This document shows positions 27,086-37,512 of a stretch of DNA of 64,000 nucleotides, one piece after another. Where the stretch lies: NCBI GenBank assembly GCA_030681795.1, contig JAUXRG010000016.1, forward strand, positions 56,497 through 120,496, written 5' to 3'. The DNA is from Rubrivivax sp. (GTDB taxonomy: Bacteria > Pseudomonadota > Gammaproteobacteria > Burkholderiales > Burkholderiaceae_C). Made by a program: the position numbers and the translations under genes. The notes under the pieces were generated by a model that was not told where the DNA came from, made no database searches, and saw nothing but the letters and a program-made list of their open reading frames with translations. The stretch's first letter is position 1; every line of letters starts with the position of its first letter.

Positions 27086-27838
27086 TCAGTCGAAGACGCC
27101 GGTGCGGTCTGGTGAGAAGCGGTCCACGGCGTCGGTGATGAGGCCGTCGATGCCCAGCCCCACGAGCCGCCGCGCTTCGGCGGGGTCGTTCACCGTGTAG
27201 CACAGGGCGCGCAGCCCGGCGCCCTGCAGCCGTCCAATGAGCGAGGCGTCCATGAGGCTGTAGTGGGTGACGACGGCCACGCAGCCCAGCGACTGCGCCA
27301 TCTCGAACCAACCCGGCCACGGCGTATCCACGAGCAGCGCCCGTGGGACGAGCGGCGCGGCCTCACGCGCGCCGGCAAGCGCCTCGGGGCGGAACGAGCT
27401 GAATAGCAGCGGCGCCTCGCTGCCTTGCCACAGCTGCGCACAGGCTTGGCCGACCACTGTGCCGGTGTGCTGCTCCTGGCCCGGCGTGGGCTTGATCTCG
27501 AGGTTGAGGGCGAAGCCGTTGCGCTGCACGTAGCGCGCTACAGCGTCCAGGCTCGGCAAGGGCTCGCCGGCGAAAGCGCGCGAATGCCAGCCGCCGGCGT
27601 CGATGCGCGAGAGTTCGCTCCAGGGTCGCTCGGCTGCCACGCCGCGCTCGGGCGTGGTGCGGTCCAGGGTCGCGTCGTGCAGCAGGAAGGGCACGCCGTC
27701 GGCGCTGAGCTTGACGTCGCACTCGAAGGCCCGGTAGCCGTGCGAGGCGCCGACGCGAAATGCCGCCAGCGTGTTCTCGGGGGCCAGCTTGCCCGCGCCA
27801 CGGTGGGCGATCCACAGGGGCAGCGGCCAGTCGGTCAT
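27086..27838 (-). CDS. ugpQ: glycerophosphodiester phosphodiesterase
   Basis: UgpQ hydrolyses glycerophosphodiesters to glycerol-3-phosphate in the cytoplasm. The 250-residue protein has the GDPD catalytic signature IAHRGAGKLAPENTLAAF. It also has FECDVKLSADGVPFLLHD, NLEIKPTPGQ and a C-terminal YTVNDPAEARRLVGLGIDG motif. ATG 27838 gives the family start MTDWPLPLWIAHRG. It is the last gene of ugpBAEC-ugpQ, separated from ugpC by about 90 bp that contains a repeat element. Confidence 0.95.
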   Translation of the reverse strand: MTDWPLPLWIAHRGAGKLAPENTLAAFRVGASHGYRAFECDVKLSADGVPFLLHDATLDRTTPERGVAAERPWSELSRIDAGGWHSRAFAGEPLPSLDAVARYVQRNGFALNLEIKPTPGQEQHTGTVVGQACAQLWQGSEAPLLFSSFRPEALAGAREAAPLVPRALLVDTPWPGWFEMAQSLGCVAVVTHYSLMDASLIGRLQGAGLRALCYTVNDPAEARRLVGLGIDGLITDAVDRFSPDRTGVFD

Positions 27839-27865
27839 GGCCAGTCCGGCGCCGGGCCGCCCCAA

Positions 27866-27918
27866 GCCGGACTGAGCCCCCTCGGGGGGCAGCGCAGGCG
27901 CGCAGCGACAAGCGTGGG
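27866..27918. repeat. G/C-rich repeat between ugpC and ugpQ
   Basis: The stretch contains GCCCCCTCGGGGGGC and a later AAGCGTGGGGGCT, a pattern that resembles the dispersed repeat at 25637-25700 (C-run, centre, G-run, then an AGCGC-type middle and a G-run). It splits ugpC from ugpQ without ending the gene order. A processing or attenuation role is possible but not shown. Confidence 0.45.
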
Positions 27919-27930
27919 GGCTGTCAAGTG

Positions 27931-29010
27931 CTAGACGCGTTGGCCGGTGGTCGCGTCGAACCAGTGCAGATGCTCCGGTGCGATGCTCAGGCCCACGGTG
28001 TCACCCGGGCGCGGCGGCTGCAGCGTGGCGTCCAGGCGTAGCGTGAAGGACGATCCGCCCAGGTAGCCGTGGATCAGCCTTTCAGCGCCCAGCATCTCGA
28101 TCATCTCGACCTTCATGGGCCAGCCGCTGGCCGTCGCCAACTCGACGTGCTCCGGACGCACGCCCAGCTTGAACTTGCCTGCGCGCGGGGCGCCTGCAGG
28201 CAAGGCCAGGGTCAAGGGCGCGGACGAACCCGCGCCACCCAGGGTGAATCGCGAGCCGTCGGCCTCGCCCTCCATCAGGTTCATCGGCGGCGAGCCGATG
28301 AAGCTGGCGACGAACGTGGTGGCGGGCCTGCCGTACACCTCTTCGGGTGTGCCGATCTGCTCGATGCGGCCGGCATTCATCACGATCATGCGCTGTGCCA
28401 GCGTCATGGCCTCGACCTGGTCGTGCGTGACGAACAGCGAGGTCACGCCGAGCTCGCGGTGCAATTTCAGGATTTCCAGCCGGGTGGCCGCGCGCAGCTT
28501 GGCGTCCAGGTTGGACAGCGGTTCGTCGAACAGGAACACCTGCGGCTGGCGCACGATGGCGCGCCCCATGGCCACGCGCTGGCGCTGGCCCCCGGAGAGC
28601 TGGCGCGGCGTGCGGCTCAGGAATTGCGTGAGCTCGAGGATCTTGGCCGCCTTCTGAACCCGGGTCTCGATCTCGGCCTTGGGCACCCTGGCGATCTTCA
28701 GGCCGTAGGCCATGTTGTCGTACACGCTCATGTGCGGGTACAGGGCGTAGTTCTGGAAGACCATGGCGATATCGCGCTCGGCCGGTTCGAGCTTGTTCAC
28801 GACGCGCCCGCCGATGGCGATTTCACCGACCGTGATCTCTTCCAGCCCGGCCACCATGCGCAGCAGCGTGCTCTTGCCGCAGCCGCTGGGACCCACGATG
28901 ACGATGAACTCCCCGTCGGCGATTTCGGCACTCACGCCGTGGACGACCTTGTTGGCCTTGGCCCCGCGGCCGTAGACCTTGTCGACGTTGCGAAATGAAA
29001 TGGCACCCAT
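27931..29010 (-). CDS. ugpC: sn-glycerol-3-phosphate ABC transporter, ATP-binding subunit
   Basis: A 359-residue ATPase of the MalK/UgpC group. Walker A is GPSGCGKST (residues 40-48), the signature [14 protein letters not shown] is intact, and Walker B is [13 protein letters not shown]. The switch histidine is in [12 protein letters not shown]-terminal TOBE-type regulatory domain follows (about residue 240 on). Association with UgpB, A, E and Q supports a glycerol-3-phosphate or glycerophosphodiester importer. It starts 13 bp after the ugpE stop. Confidence 0.95.
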   Translation of the reverse strand: MGAISFRNVDKVYGRGAKANKVVHGVSAEIADGEFIVIVGPSGCGKSTLLRMVAGLEEITVGEIAIGGRVVNKLEPAERDIAMVFQNYALYPHMSVYDNMAYGLKIARVPKAEIETRVQKAAKILELTQFLSRTPRQLSGGQRQRVAMGRAIVRQPQVFLFDEPLSNLDAKLRAATRLEILKLHRELGVTSLFVTHDQVEAMTLAQRMIVMNAGRIEQIGTPEEVYGRPATTFVASFIGSPPMNLMEGEADGSRFTLGGAGSSAPLTLALPAGAPRAGKFKLGVRPEHVELATASGWPMKVEMIEMLGAERLIHGYLGGSSFTLRLDATLQPPRPGDTVGLSIAPEHLHWFDATTGQRV

Positions 29011-29023
29011 GTTCTTGTTCGCT

Positions 29024-29872
29024 CTATTTCTCGGTGTCGACCAGGCCCTTGACGAACCACTTCTGCATCAGCAGCACCACCAGGGCCGGCGGCAGCATGG
29101 CCAGGATGGCGGTGGCCATGATCAGGTTCCACTCGTTGGCCGAGTCGCTGCCGACGATCATGCGCTTGATGCCGATGACGGTGGTGTACATGGACTCGTC
29201 GGTGGTGATGAGCAGCGGCCAGAGATACTGGTTCCAGCCGTAGATGAACTGGATCACGAACAGCGCGGCGATGGTGGTCTTGGACAGGGGCAGCAGCACG
29301 TCCCAGAAAAACCGCATCGGGCCGGCGCCGTCCATGCGCGCAGCCTCCACCAGTTCGCCCGGCACGGTCATGAAGAACTGGCGAAAGAGAAACGTGGCCG
29401 TGGCCGAGGCGATCAGCGGAATCGTCAGCCCGGCATAGGTGTTGAGCATGCCCAGGTCGGCGATCACCTGGAAGGTCGGGATGATGCGCACCTCCACGGG
29501 CAGCATCAGCGTGACGAAGATCATCCAGAAGAAGAACATGCGCAGCGGAAAGCGGAAATAGACGATGGCGAACGAGGAGAGGATCGAGATCGCGGTCTTG
29601 CCCACCGGGATGGCCAGCGCCATGACGAGGCTGTTGACGAGCATCGACGACACCGCCGCTTTCGACCCGGTGTGGCTCCCGCCGCCGAGCACCTGTGCAT
29701 AGTTCTCTAGGAACTGATCGCCGGGCAGGAGCCGCATCGGCACTTGCATGATCTGCTCTAGCGTCAAGGTCGATGCCACGAAGGTCACGTACAGCGGGAA
29801 CGCCACCGCGATGACACCCAGGATCAGCACGCCATGCGCGAATGCGGTCAGCCAGGGGCGGTTCTCGACCAT
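29024..29872 (-). CDS. ugpE: sn-glycerol-3-phosphate ABC transporter, permease
   Basis: A 282-residue inner-membrane permease of the MalG-like class with six helices. The EAA loop [21 protein letters not shown] contacts the ATPase. The start [16 protein letters not shown] is standard for UgpE. Its ATG shares one base with the ugpA stop (TGATG), indicating coupled translation. It forms the membrane channel with UgpA. Confidence 0.95.
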   Translation of the reverse strand: MVENRPWLTAFAHGVLILGVIAVAFPLYVTFVASTLTLEQIMQVPMRLLPGDQFLENYAQVLGGGSHTGSKAAVSSMLVNSLVMALAIPVGKTAISILSSFAIVYFRFPLRMFFFWMIFVTLMLPVEVRIIPTFQVIADLGMLNTYAGLTIPLIASATATFLFRQFFMTVPGELVEAARMDGAGPMRFFWDVLLPLSKTTIAALFVIQFIYGWNQYLWPLLITTDESMYTTVIGIKRMIVGSDSANEWNLIMATAILAMLPPALVVLLMQKWFVKGLVDTEK

Positions 29873-30768
29873 CAGTAGTTGACCTTGCGCTCGATGTAGC
29901 GGAACTGCACCACGGTCAGGGCGATGACGATGATCATCAGGATCACCGACTGTGCCGAGGAACTGCCCAGGTCGGCGGCCTTCACGCCGTCGTGGTAGAC
30001 CTTGTAGACAAGGATTTGTGTCGACTGCGCCGGCCCGCCCTGCGTGGTGGCATCGATGACGCCGAAGGTGTCGAAGAAGGCGTAGACCATATTCACCACC
30101 AGCAGGAAAAAGGTGGTCGGCGAAAGCAGCGGGAAGACGATGGTCCAGAAGCGGCGAAACGGGCTCGCGCCGTCGATGGAGGCGGCCTCGATCAGCGATT
30201 TCGGTATGGATTGCAGCCCGGCGAGGAAGAACAGGAAGTTGTAGGAGATCTGCTTCCACACCGAGGCAATGACCACCAGCAGCATCGCCTGGTCACCCTT
30301 GAGGATCCAGTTCCAGTCCACGCCCATGCCCTTGAGCACATACGTGATGATGCCGATCGAGGGCGCGAACAGGAAAGCCCACAGCACGCCGGCCACCGCC
30401 GGGGCCACCGCGTAGGGCCAGATGAGCAGGGTCTTGTAGGCCATCGCGCCGCGCACCACGCGGTCGGCCATGGTCGCCAACAGCAATGAGATGGCCAGTC
30501 CGAAGAAGGCCACCAAGCCGCTGAATACCGCCGTGGTCTTGAACGAGGCGAGGTAGGTGCTGTCGTTGAACAGGTGGGTGAAATTCTGCAGCCCGACGAA
30601 CTGCGTCTTCAGGCCGAAGGCGTCCTGCAACTGGAATGAATACCAGACCGCCTGCGCCGCCGGCCAGAAGAAGAAGACGATGGTGATCGCGAGCTGCGGG
30701 GCCACCAGCACATACGGCAGCCACGCAGATCGGAAAACGACCCGCCTGTCTTCGGGTACTTGAGCCAA
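29872..30768 (-). CDS. ugpA: sn-glycerol-3-phosphate ABC transporter, permease
   Basis: A 298-residue permease of the MalF-like class with six helices and the EAA loop [21 protein letters not shown]. The start is uncertain. TTG 30768, only 4 bp after the ugpB stop, gives an N-terminus of about 15 residues before the first helix ([19 protein letters not shown]), as in UgpA relatives. No ATG suits this frame. It pairs with UgpE. Confidence 0.93.
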   Translation of the reverse strand: MAQVPEDRRVVFRSAWLPYVLVAPQLAITIVFFFWPAAQAVWYSFQLQDAFGLKTQFVGLQNFTHLFNDSTYLASFKTTAVFSGLVAFFGLAISLLLATMADRVVRGAMAYKTLLIWPYAVAPAVAGVLWAFLFAPSIGIITYVLKGMGVDWNWILKGDQAMLLVVIASVWKQISYNFLFFLAGLQSIPKSLIEAASIDGASPFRRFWTIVFPLLSPTTFFLLVVNMVYAFFDTFGVIDATTQGGPAQSTQILVYKVYHDGVKAADLGSSSAQSVILMIIVIALTVVQFRYIERKVNY

Positions 30769-30772
30769 GGTC

Positions 30773-32083
30773 TTACTTGTTGGCGGCTTCGAACTGGCGA
30801 AGGATCTCGTTGCCGCGCCGCACCGCGTCGTCCAGCGCGGTCTTCGCATCCTTCTTGCCGGCGAATACGTTTTCGAGTTCTTCCTCGATCACCGTGCGCC
30901 CCTGCACGAAGTTGCCGAAGCGCAGGCCCTTGGAGTTGGCGGTGGGCGGCTTGTTGGTGAGCTGCTTGACGGGCATGTCGGCACCCGGGTTCTTGTCGTA
31001 GTAGCCCGAGGCACGTGTCACTTCATACGCTGCCTGCGTGATGGGCACATAGCCGGTGGTGGTATGCCACTGCATCTGGACGGCCGGCTTGGACAGGAAG
31101 GCCATGAACTTGGCCACGCCCTTGTATTCGTCGGGCTTCTTGCCGCCCATGACCCACACCGACGCGCCGCCGATGATGGAGTTCTGCGGCGCCCCGGCCA
31201 CGTCGTCGTGGTAGGGGATGAAGTTGATCGACCACTCGAACTTGGCCGCCTTCTTGATGCCCGCCTGCGCGCCGGCGCTGCCGCTGAACATGGCGCATTC
31301 GCCGCTGGAGAACTTGGCGTCGCCCTGGTTGGTGCGCCCGGCGTAGGTGAACAGGCCCTTCTTGGACATGTCGCCCAGCATGGCGATGTGGCGCACGTGC
31401 AGCGGCGAGTTGAAGTTGAACACCGTTCCCAGGCCGCCCATGCCGTTTTGCAGCGTGCCCATGGGTACGTTGTGCCAGGCGCTGAAATTCTCGATGTGCA
31501 TCCACGACGGCCAGCTCGTCGTGTACACGCACTGCTGGCCGGCAGCCTTGAGCTTCTCGGCCGCGGCCATGACTTCCTTCCAGGTCTTGGGCGCCACCGG
31601 CGCCAGCCCGGCCTTCTTGAACAGATCCTTGTTGATGTAGAACATCACCGTCGAGCTGTTGAAGGGGAAGGACAGCATGTTGCCCTTCAAGTCGGTGTAG
31701 TAGCCGGTCACCGTGGGCAGATAGGCCTTGGCGTCAAAGGGCTCCTTGGCGTTGGCCATCACGGTGGCCACCGGGACGATCGCGCCCTTGGCGGCCATCA
31801 TCGTGGCGGTGCCGACTTCGAAGACCTGCAGCAGGTGCGGCGCGCTGCCGGCACGGAACGAGGCAATGGCCGCGGTCATCGATTCCGGGTACGAACCCTT
31901 GAAGGTGGGGACCACCTTGTAGTCCTTCTGGCTGGCGTTGAAGTCGTTGGCCAGCCCGTTGAGGGCCTCGCCGAGTGCGCCGCCCATCGAGTGCCACCAC
32001 TGGATCTCGGTCTGGGCGTAGGCGGGCAGGGCGGCCATGGTGGCCAGGGCCAGCATGGTGGGCGCGAAGGACTTGAGCTTCAT
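30773..32083 (-). CDS. ugpB: sn-glycerol-3-phosphate ABC transporter, periplasmic binding protein
   Basis: A 436-residue solute-binding protein with a signal peptide ([24 protein letters not shown]) and the cluster-B extracellular fold. UgpB-like segments include [38 protein letters not shown] and [13 protein letters not shown]. It captures glycerol-3-phosphate or glycerophosphodiesters in the periplasm. As the first gene of ugpBAECQ it should carry the promoter in the 176-bp divergent gap. I saw no convincing Pho box there. Confidence 0.95.
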   Translation of the reverse strand: MKLKSFAPTMLALATMAALPAYAQTEIQWWHSMGGALGEALNGLANDFNASQKDYKVVPTFKGSYPESMTAAIASFRAGSAPHLLQVFEVGTATMMAAKGAIVPVATVMANAKEPFDAKAYLPTVTGYYTDLKGNMLSFPFNSSTVMFYINKDLFKKAGLAPVAPKTWKEVMAAAEKLKAAGQQCVYTTSWPSWMHIENFSAWHNVPMGTLQNGMGGLGTVFNFNSPLHVRHIAMLGDMSKKGLFTYAGRTNQGDAKFSSGECAMFSGSAGAQAGIKKAAKFEWSINFIPYHDDVAGAPQNSIIGGASVWVMGGKKPDEYKGVAKFMAFLSKPAVQMQWHTTTGYVPITQAAYEVTRASGYYDKNPGADMPVKQLTNKPPTANSKGLRFGNFVQGRTVIEEELENVFAGKKDAKTALDDAVRRGNEILRQFEAANK

Positions 32084-32259
32084 GTGTTCTCCTGCAACAG
32101 GGGTGTTGATGCAACGCCGACGATTATTGCCGTCATTTGTGACATTTGGGCCACCTTGGTGCATGTCCCAGGTGCGTGGGCGCTTGGATGGCCTGCCCGG
32201 CATGACAGTCTTTGAGCCGTATCAAGAAAGGCCCCTGGGTTAGCATCCGAACTAACCCT

Positions 32260-35200
32260 ATGAATGCGCCGCATCCCCTCGTCAGAGCTGCTTTGGCCGG
32301 CGACATCGACACAGGCGCCGTGCGCCTGCGCGAGATCCCATACAACTACACCTCGTTCTCCGACCGCGAGATCGTATTGCGGCTGCTCGGCGAGCGTGGC
32401 TGGGAGATCCTCAGCCTGCTGCGCCAGGAACGGCGAACGGGCCGCTCGGCACGCATGCTCTACGAAGTGCTGGGTGACATCTGGGTCGTCCAGCGCAACC
32501 CGTACCTCGAAGACGATCTGCTCGAGAACCCCAAGCGCCGGCAGATGCTGATCGATGCCCTGCACCACCGGCTGGGTGAGGTGAGCAAGCGCCGCAACCC
32601 GGCCGACGATGCGCGACGCGACGCGCTGGTGGGTGAGTTGCTGGCCGCCGCGCGCGCTGCCGTGGAGGCTTTTGCCGGGCAGTTCCGCACCGTGTGGGAC
32701 CTGCGCAAGGTGGCGCGTCGGGTGCTGGGCCGCCACACCGCGGCCGACAACCTCAAGTTCGACGGCCTGTCGCGCGTCTCGCATGTCACCGATGCCACCG
32801 ACTGGCGCGTGGAGGTCCCCTTCATCGTGCTCACCCCGGACAGCGAGGCCGAAATGGCGGCGCTGGTCAGGGGCTGCATCGAACTCGGGTTGACCATCAT
32901 CCCGCGCGGGGGCGGCACCGGCTACCACGGGGGCGCGGTGCCGCTCACCTGGAAGAGTGCCGTCGTCAACACCGAGAAGCTCGAAGCCCTGGGCGAGGTG
33001 GAACTCATCAGCCTGCCCGGCGTCGCAGAGCCGGTGGCCACCTTGTTCAGCGAAGCCGGCGTGGTGACCCAGCGTGTCACCGACGCGGCCGAGCGCGCCG
33101 GGTACGTGTTTGCGGTCGACCCGACCTCGGCCGAGGCCAGCTGCGTGGGCGGCAACGTCGCGATGAACGCGGGCGGCAAGAAGGCCGTGTTGTGGGGTAC
33201 GGCGCTGGACAACCTCGCGAGCTGGCGCATGGTCACGCCCGAGGCCAAATGGCTGGAGGTGACGCGGCTGAACCACAACCTGGGCAAGATCCACGACGTG
33301 GAGGTCGCCAGCTTCGAGCTGAAATACTTCGACGCCAGCGGCCACAAGCTCGAGCGCACCGAACGGCTGGACATCCCCGGCCGCGTCTTCCGCAAGCAAG
33401 GCCTGGGCAAGGACGTCACCGACAAGTTCCTCGCCGGCCTGCCCGGCATCCAGAAGGAAGGCTGCGACGGCCTGATCACCAGCGCGCGCTGGGTGTTGCA
33501 CCGCATGCCCAGGCACACCCGCACGGTGTGCCTGGAGTTCTTCGGCAACGCCAGGGATGCGGTGCCCAGCATCGTGGAGATCAAGGACTACCTCTTCGGG
33601 CTGAAGGAGCAGGGCGTTCTGTTGGCCGGCCTGGAGCACCTGGACGACCGCTACCTCAAGGCCGTCGGCTACGCCACCAAGAGCAAGCGCGCGCTGGCCC
33701 TGGCCTCGGGCTCGGGCCTGCCCAAGATGCTGCTGCTGGGCGACATCGTCGGTGACGACGAGGCGGCGGTGGCGCGCGCCGCCAGCGAGGTGGTGCGCAT
33801 CGCCAACTCTCGCGCCGGCGAAGGCTTCGTCGCCGTGAGCGCCGAAGCGCGCAAGAAGTTCTGGGCCGACCGCAAACGCACTGCGGCCATCGCGCGGCAC
33901 ACGAATGCCTTCAAGGTCAACGAAGACGTGGTGATTCCGCTGCCGCGCATGGGCGAGTACACCGAGGGCATTGAGCGCATCAACGTCGAGCTCTCGCTGC
34001 GCAACAAGCTCGAGTTGGTCGACGCCCTGCAGGCCTTCTTCAGCCGCGACCCGTTGCCGCTGGGCAAGGGGGAAGACGCCGGCGAGACGCCGAGCGCCGA
34101 ATGGCTCGAAGACCGCGTTCAGCAGGCCCTGGCCGTGTTGGCCGAGGTGCGGGCCCAGTGGCAGCATTGGCTGGACCAGCTCGACGCGGTGCAGCCGCAA
34201 GGTGAGAGTGGCGCCGGCGAGACCTGCTTTGCCCTGCTGCAGGACGGGCGCTGGCGCGCATCGTGGAAGACCCAGATCCGCGGGCCGCTGCAGGCCTTGT
34301 TCGCCGCGGGCGTGTGCGCGCCGGTGCTCGACGAGTGCCGCCGCATCCACCAGGAGGTGCTGCGCGGCCGGGTGTGGGTGGCGCTGCACATGCACGCCGG
34401 TGACGGCAATGTGCACACCAACATCCCCGTCAACAGCGACAACTACGCGATGCTGCGCACGGCCCACGAGGCCGTGGCGCGCATCATGGCGCTGGCGCGC
34501 CAGTTGGGCGGCGTGATCAGCGGCGAGCATGGCATCGGCATCACCAAGCTCGAGTTCATGACCGATGCCGAGCTGCAGCCTTTCGCCGACTACAAGGCCC
34601 GCATCGACCCCGAGGGCCGCTTCAATAAAGGCAAGCTGCTGCGCACCGCCACCGCGGGTTCGCGGGCGCCCGACCTGAGCGCCGCCTACACGCCCAGCTT
34701 TGGCCTGATGGGGCATGAGTCGCTGATCATGCAGCAGAGCGACATCGGTGCCATCGCCGACAGCATCAAGGACTGCCTGCGCTGCGGCAAGTGCAAGCCG
34801 GTATGCAGCACCCACGTGCCGCGCGCCAACTTGCTGTACAGCCCGCGCAACAAAATTCTGGCGACCTCGCTGCTCATCGAGGCCTTCCTCTACGAGGAGC
34901 AGACACGCCGCGGCATCAGCGTGCGCCACTGGACCGACTTCGAAGACGTGGCCGAGCACTGCACCGTGTGCCACAAGTGCGAATCGCCCTGCCCGGTGAA
35001 TATCGACTTCGGCGACGTCACCATGGCCATGCGCAACTTGCTGCGCAAGATGGGGCAGCAGAGCTTCCGTCCGGGCAAGGCCGTGGCGATGTTCTTCCTC
35101 AACACGACCCACCCGCAGACCATCAAGTTCATGCGCACGGCGATGGTGGGCCTGGGCTTCAAGGCGCAGCGCTTCATGCATGGGCTGCTCAAGCTCGCCG

Positions 35201-36216
35201 CCCGAAAGCAGACCGCCGCGCCGCCGGCCACGCTGGGGCCCGCGCCGCTGAAGGAACAGGTCATCCACTTCATCAACAAGAAGATGCCTGGCGGCCTGCC
35301 GAAGAAGACGGCGCGCGCGCTCCTGGACATCGAGGACAGGGACTACGTCCCCATCATCCGCGACCCCCGGGCCACCACGTCCGAGTCCGAGGCGGTGTTC
35401 TATTTTCCGGGCTGCGGCAGCGAACGCCTGTTCAGCCAGGTCGGCCTGGCCACGCAGGCGATGCTCTGGCACGCGGGCGTGCAGACCGTGCTGCCGCCGG
35501 GCTACCTGTGCTGCGGCTACCCGCAGCGCGGCGCCGGGCAGTTCGACCGTGCCGAGAAGATCATCACCGACAACCGCGTGCTCTTCCATCGCGTGGCCAA
35601 CACGCTGAACTACCTGGACATCAAGACCGTGGTGGTGAGCTGCGGCACCTGCTACGACCAGCTGCTGGACTACAAGTTCGAAGACATCTTCCCGGGCTGC
35701 CGCATCGTGGACATCCATGAGTACCTGCTCGACAAGGGCATCACGCTCGAGGCCGCGGGGGGTGATTCGGCCGCCTACCTCTACCACGACCCCTGCCACA
35801 GCCCGATGAAGCTGCAGGAGCCCATGAAGACCGTGAAGGCGCTGCTCGGCCCCCATGTGCTCAAGAGCGAGCGCTGCTGCGGCGAGAGCGGCACGTTGGG
35901 CGTGACGCGGCCCGACGTCAGCACGCAGGTGCGCTTCCGCAAGGAGCAGGAGCTGCGCCAGGACGAGACCGCCCTGCGCAAGCTGCTCGCCGACTCGGCC
36001 GCACCAGGGTCGCGCCCGCAGGCCAACGTCAAGATCCTCACCAGTTGTCCGAGCTGCCTGCAGGGCCTCAAGCGCTACGAGGACGACCTGCAAACCGGGT
36101 TGCTCGAAGCCGACTACATCGTCGTCGAGATGGCGCGCAAGCTGCTGGGCGAGGCCTGGCTGCCCGAGTACGTGGCGAGTGCCAACGCCGGGGGCATCGA
36201 GAGGGTGCTGGTGTGA
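32260..36216 (+). CDS. FAD/FMN-binding oxidoreductase fused to Fe-S and Cys-rich domains (DUF3683)
   Basis: A 1318-residue fusion. The N-terminal DUF3683 region (residues 1-180) begins with [16 protein letters not shown]. An FAD_binding_4 domain follows from about 185 ([13 protein letters not shown]). The FAD-oxidase C-terminal domain has [12 protein letters not shown] (about 705) and [10 protein letters not shown] (about 755). Two 4Fe-4S motifs follow: [11 protein letters not shown] (from 839) and [11 protein letters not shown] (from 901). A GlpC/LutA-like Cys-rich domain has CCGYPQRG (1084) and CCGESGTLG (1206). The layout matches predicted D-lactate or 2-hydroxyacid dehydrogenases that feed the quinone pool. 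ATG 32260 is chosen; it is divergent from ugpB. Confidence 0.9.
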   Translation: MNAPHPLVRAALAGDIDTGAVRLREIPYNYTSFSDREIVLRLLGERGWEILSLLRQERRTGRSARMLYEVLGDIWVVQRNPYLEDDLLENPKRRQMLIDALHHRLGEVSKRRNPADDARRDALVGELLAAARAAVEAFAGQFRTVWDLRKVARRVLGRHTAADNLKFDGLSRVSHVTDATDWRVEVPFIVLTPDSEAEMAALVRGCIELGLTIIPRGGGTGYHGGAVPLTWKSAVVNTEKLEALGEVELISLPGVAEPVATLFSEAGVVTQRVTDAAERAGYVFAVDPTSAEASCVGGNVAMNAGGKKAVLWGTALDNLASWRMVTPEAKWLEVTRLNHNLGKIHDVEVASFELKYFDASGHKLERTERLDIPGRVFRKQGLGKDVTDKFLAGLPGIQKEGCDGLITSARWVLHRMPRHTRTVCLEFFGNARDAVPSIVEIKDYLFGLKEQGVLLAGLEHLDDRYLKAVGYATKSKRALALASGSGLPKMLLLGDIVGDDEAAVARAASEVVRIANSRAGEGFVAVSAEARKKFWADRKRTAAIARHTNAFKVNEDVVIPLPRMGEYTEGIERINVELSLRNKLELVDALQAFFSRDPLPLGKGEDAGETPSAEWLEDRVQQALAVLAEVRAQWQHWLDQLDAVQPQGESGAGETCFALLQDGRWRASWKTQIRGPLQALFAAGVCAPVLDECRRIHQEVLRGRVWVALHMHAGDGNVHTNIPVNSDNYAMLRTAHEAVARIMALARQLGGVISGEHGIGITKLEFMTDAELQPFADYKARIDPEGRFNKGKLLRTATAGSRAPDLSAAYTPSFGLMGHESLIMQQSDIGAIADSIKDCLRCGKCKPVCSTHVPRANLLYSPRNKILATSLLIEAFLYEEQTRRGISVRHWTDFEDVAEHCTVCHKCESPCPVNIDFGDVTMAMRNLLRKMGQQSFRPGKAVAMFFLNTTHPQTIKFMRTAMVGLGFKAQRFMHGLLKLAARKQTAAPPATLGPAPLKEQVIHFINKKMPGGLPKKTARALLDIEDRDYVPIIRDPRATTSESEAVFYFPGCGSERLFSQVGLATQAMLWHAGVQTVLPPGYLCCGYPQRGAGQFDRAEKIITDNRVLFHRVANTLNYLDIKTVVVSCGTCYDQLLDYKFEDIFPGCRIVDIHEYLLDKGITLEAAGGDSAAYLYHDPCHSPMKLQEPMKTVKALLGPHVLKSERCCGESGTLGVTRPDVSTQVRFRKEQELRQDETALRKLLADSAAPGSRPQANVKILTSCPSCLQGLKRYEDDLQTGLLEADYIVVEMARKLLGEAWLPEYVASANAGGIERVLV

Positions 36217-36289
36217 CCCTGCGGGCCTGCGGTGGCCGACGCGGGGGATACACTGGCCGCCCGCTTCGCCACCCCGTACCGAGACGCAG

Positions 36290-36709
36290 ATGACTGGCCC
36301 AACCCCTGATGCCCCCCTGCCCACGGCGCTGACCGTCCACCAGGCCTCGCGCGTGCTGGAGATCGCATTCGACGACGGTGCCAGCTTCCGCATCCCTTTC
36401 GAGCTCATGCGCGTGTTTTCGCCGTCGGCCGAAGTCCAGGGCCACGGCCCGGGGCAGGAAACCCTGCAGACGGGCAAGCGCGAGGTGACCATCGTCGATC
36501 TCACGGCGGTGGGCCACTACGCCGTCCAGCCGGTGTTTTCCGATGGCCACGAGAGCGGCATCTTCGCCTGGGGCTACCTTTACCACCTGGGTCGCGACCA
36601 GGCTGAACTCTGGGCGCATTACGAGAAGCGGCTGGCCGAAGCCGGCATGGACCGTGACGCGCCGATGGCGGGGACCACGGCGGCGGGCGGTTCCTGCAGC
36701 ACCCACTGA
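36290..36709 (+). CDS. DUF971 family protein
   Basis: A 139-residue protein of the DUF971 family (gamma-butyrobetaine hydroxylase N-terminal-like domain). Recognisable segments are [34 protein letters not shown] and [25 protein letters not shown]. Stand-alone members have been proposed to act in iron-sulfur cluster or metal handling, without firm proof. It sits 11 bp before ubiE, the usual partner in betaproteobacteria, so it is likely co-transcribed with it. The Cys near the C-terminus (GGSCSTH) is a possible metal contact. Confidence 0.9.
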   Translation: MTGPTPDAPLPTALTVHQASRVLEIAFDDGASFRIPFELMRVFSPSAEVQGHGPGQETLQTGKREVTIVDLTAVGHYAVQPVFSDGHESGIFAWGYLYHLGRDQAELWAHYEKRLAEAGMDRDAPMAGTTAAGGSCSTH

Positions 36710-36720
36710 AGGGCAAGGCC

Positions 36721-37452
36721 ATGGCCCAGACGCACTTCGGCTATCAGAACGTCGACGAGACCGACAAGGCCCGCCACGTGCGTGGCGTGTTCGACTCGGT
36801 GGCCTCGCGCTACGACGTGATGAACGATGTGCTCTCGATGGGCATGCACCGGGCCTGGAAGGCCTATGCCGTGGCCGTGGCTGCGGTGCGGCCGGGCATG
36901 CAGGTGCTGGACATCGCCGGTGGCACCGGCGACCTGGCGCGTGCCTTCGCCCGCCGCGCCGGCCCCACGGGGCGCGTGGTGCTCACCGACATCAACGAAG
37001 CCATGCTGCGCGTCGGCCGTGACCGCCTGCTCGACGACGGTCTGGCGCTGCCCACGGCGGCCTGCGACGCCGAACACCTGCCTTTCGCCGACGCGGCTTT
37101 CGACTTGGCCAGCGTGGCCTTCGGCCTGCGCAACATGACGCACAAGGAGGCCGCGCTGGCCGAGATGTGCCGCGTGCTCAAGCCCGGCGGGCGGCTGCTG
37201 GTGCTGGAGTTCTCTCGCCCGGCGCCGTTGCTGCAAAAGCCTTACGACTGGTACTCCTTCACCCTGATGCCGCTGCTCGGCAAGCTCATCGCCAAGGACG
37301 CCGACAGCTACCGCTACCTGGCCGAGAGCATCCGCATGCATCCCGACCAGGCCGCGCTGCGCGCCATGATGAAGAGCGCGGGCTTCGGCCACGTCGATAT
37401 CCACAACCTCGCCGGTGGCATCGTCGCCCTGCACGTGGGCATCAAGTGCTGA
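36721..37452 (+). CDS. ubiE: ubiquinone/menaquinone C-methyltransferase
   Basis: UbiE performs the SAM-dependent C-methylation step of ubiquinone synthesis. The 243 residues show the family start [20 protein letters not shown], the ubiE signature [17 protein letters not shown] and SAM motif [14 protein letters not shown]. Post-I motifs ([21 protein letters not shown]) and the C-terminal [10 protein letters not shown] also match. The next ubi genes of the usual cluster, ubiJ and ubiB, are 9 kb away (46448 onwards), with a polysaccharide block in between. Confidence 0.97.
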   Translation: MAQTHFGYQNVDETDKARHVRGVFDSVASRYDVMNDVLSMGMHRAWKAYAVAVAAVRPGMQVLDIAGGTGDLARAFARRAGPTGRVVLTDINEAMLRVGRDRLLDDGLALPTAACDAEHLPFADAAFDLASVAFGLRNMTHKEAALAEMCRVLKPGGRLLVLEFSRPAPLLQKPYDWYSFTLMPLLGKLIAKDADSYRYLAESIRMHPDQAALRAMMKSAGFGHVDIHNLAGGIVALHVGIKC

Positions 37453-37512
37453 AGCGAGGGCCCCGCTGAGCGCGGCCGGCTTGCCCCAACAAGAACCCAC
37501 GAGGACTGCCCC

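Noticed and set aside
29700..29720. AGTTC-TCTAG-GAACT dyad inside ugpE
   Set aside because: It lies within a well-conserved coding segment and is most simply explained by codon choice.
32132..32143. GTCATTTGTGAC inverted repeat between ugpB and the FAD oxidoreductase, considered as a Pho box
   Set aside because: Arms are only 4 bp, and the 11-bp direct-repeat spacing of a Pho box is not present. It may still be an operator but the evidence is too weak.
32080..36504. Very long open frame on the minus strand opposite the FAD/Fe-S oxidoreductase
   Set aside because: It is an antisense shadow caused by high GC and third-position bias. Its translation is rich in His, Arg, Gly and Ala without domain features, while the plus strand has clear cofactor motifs.
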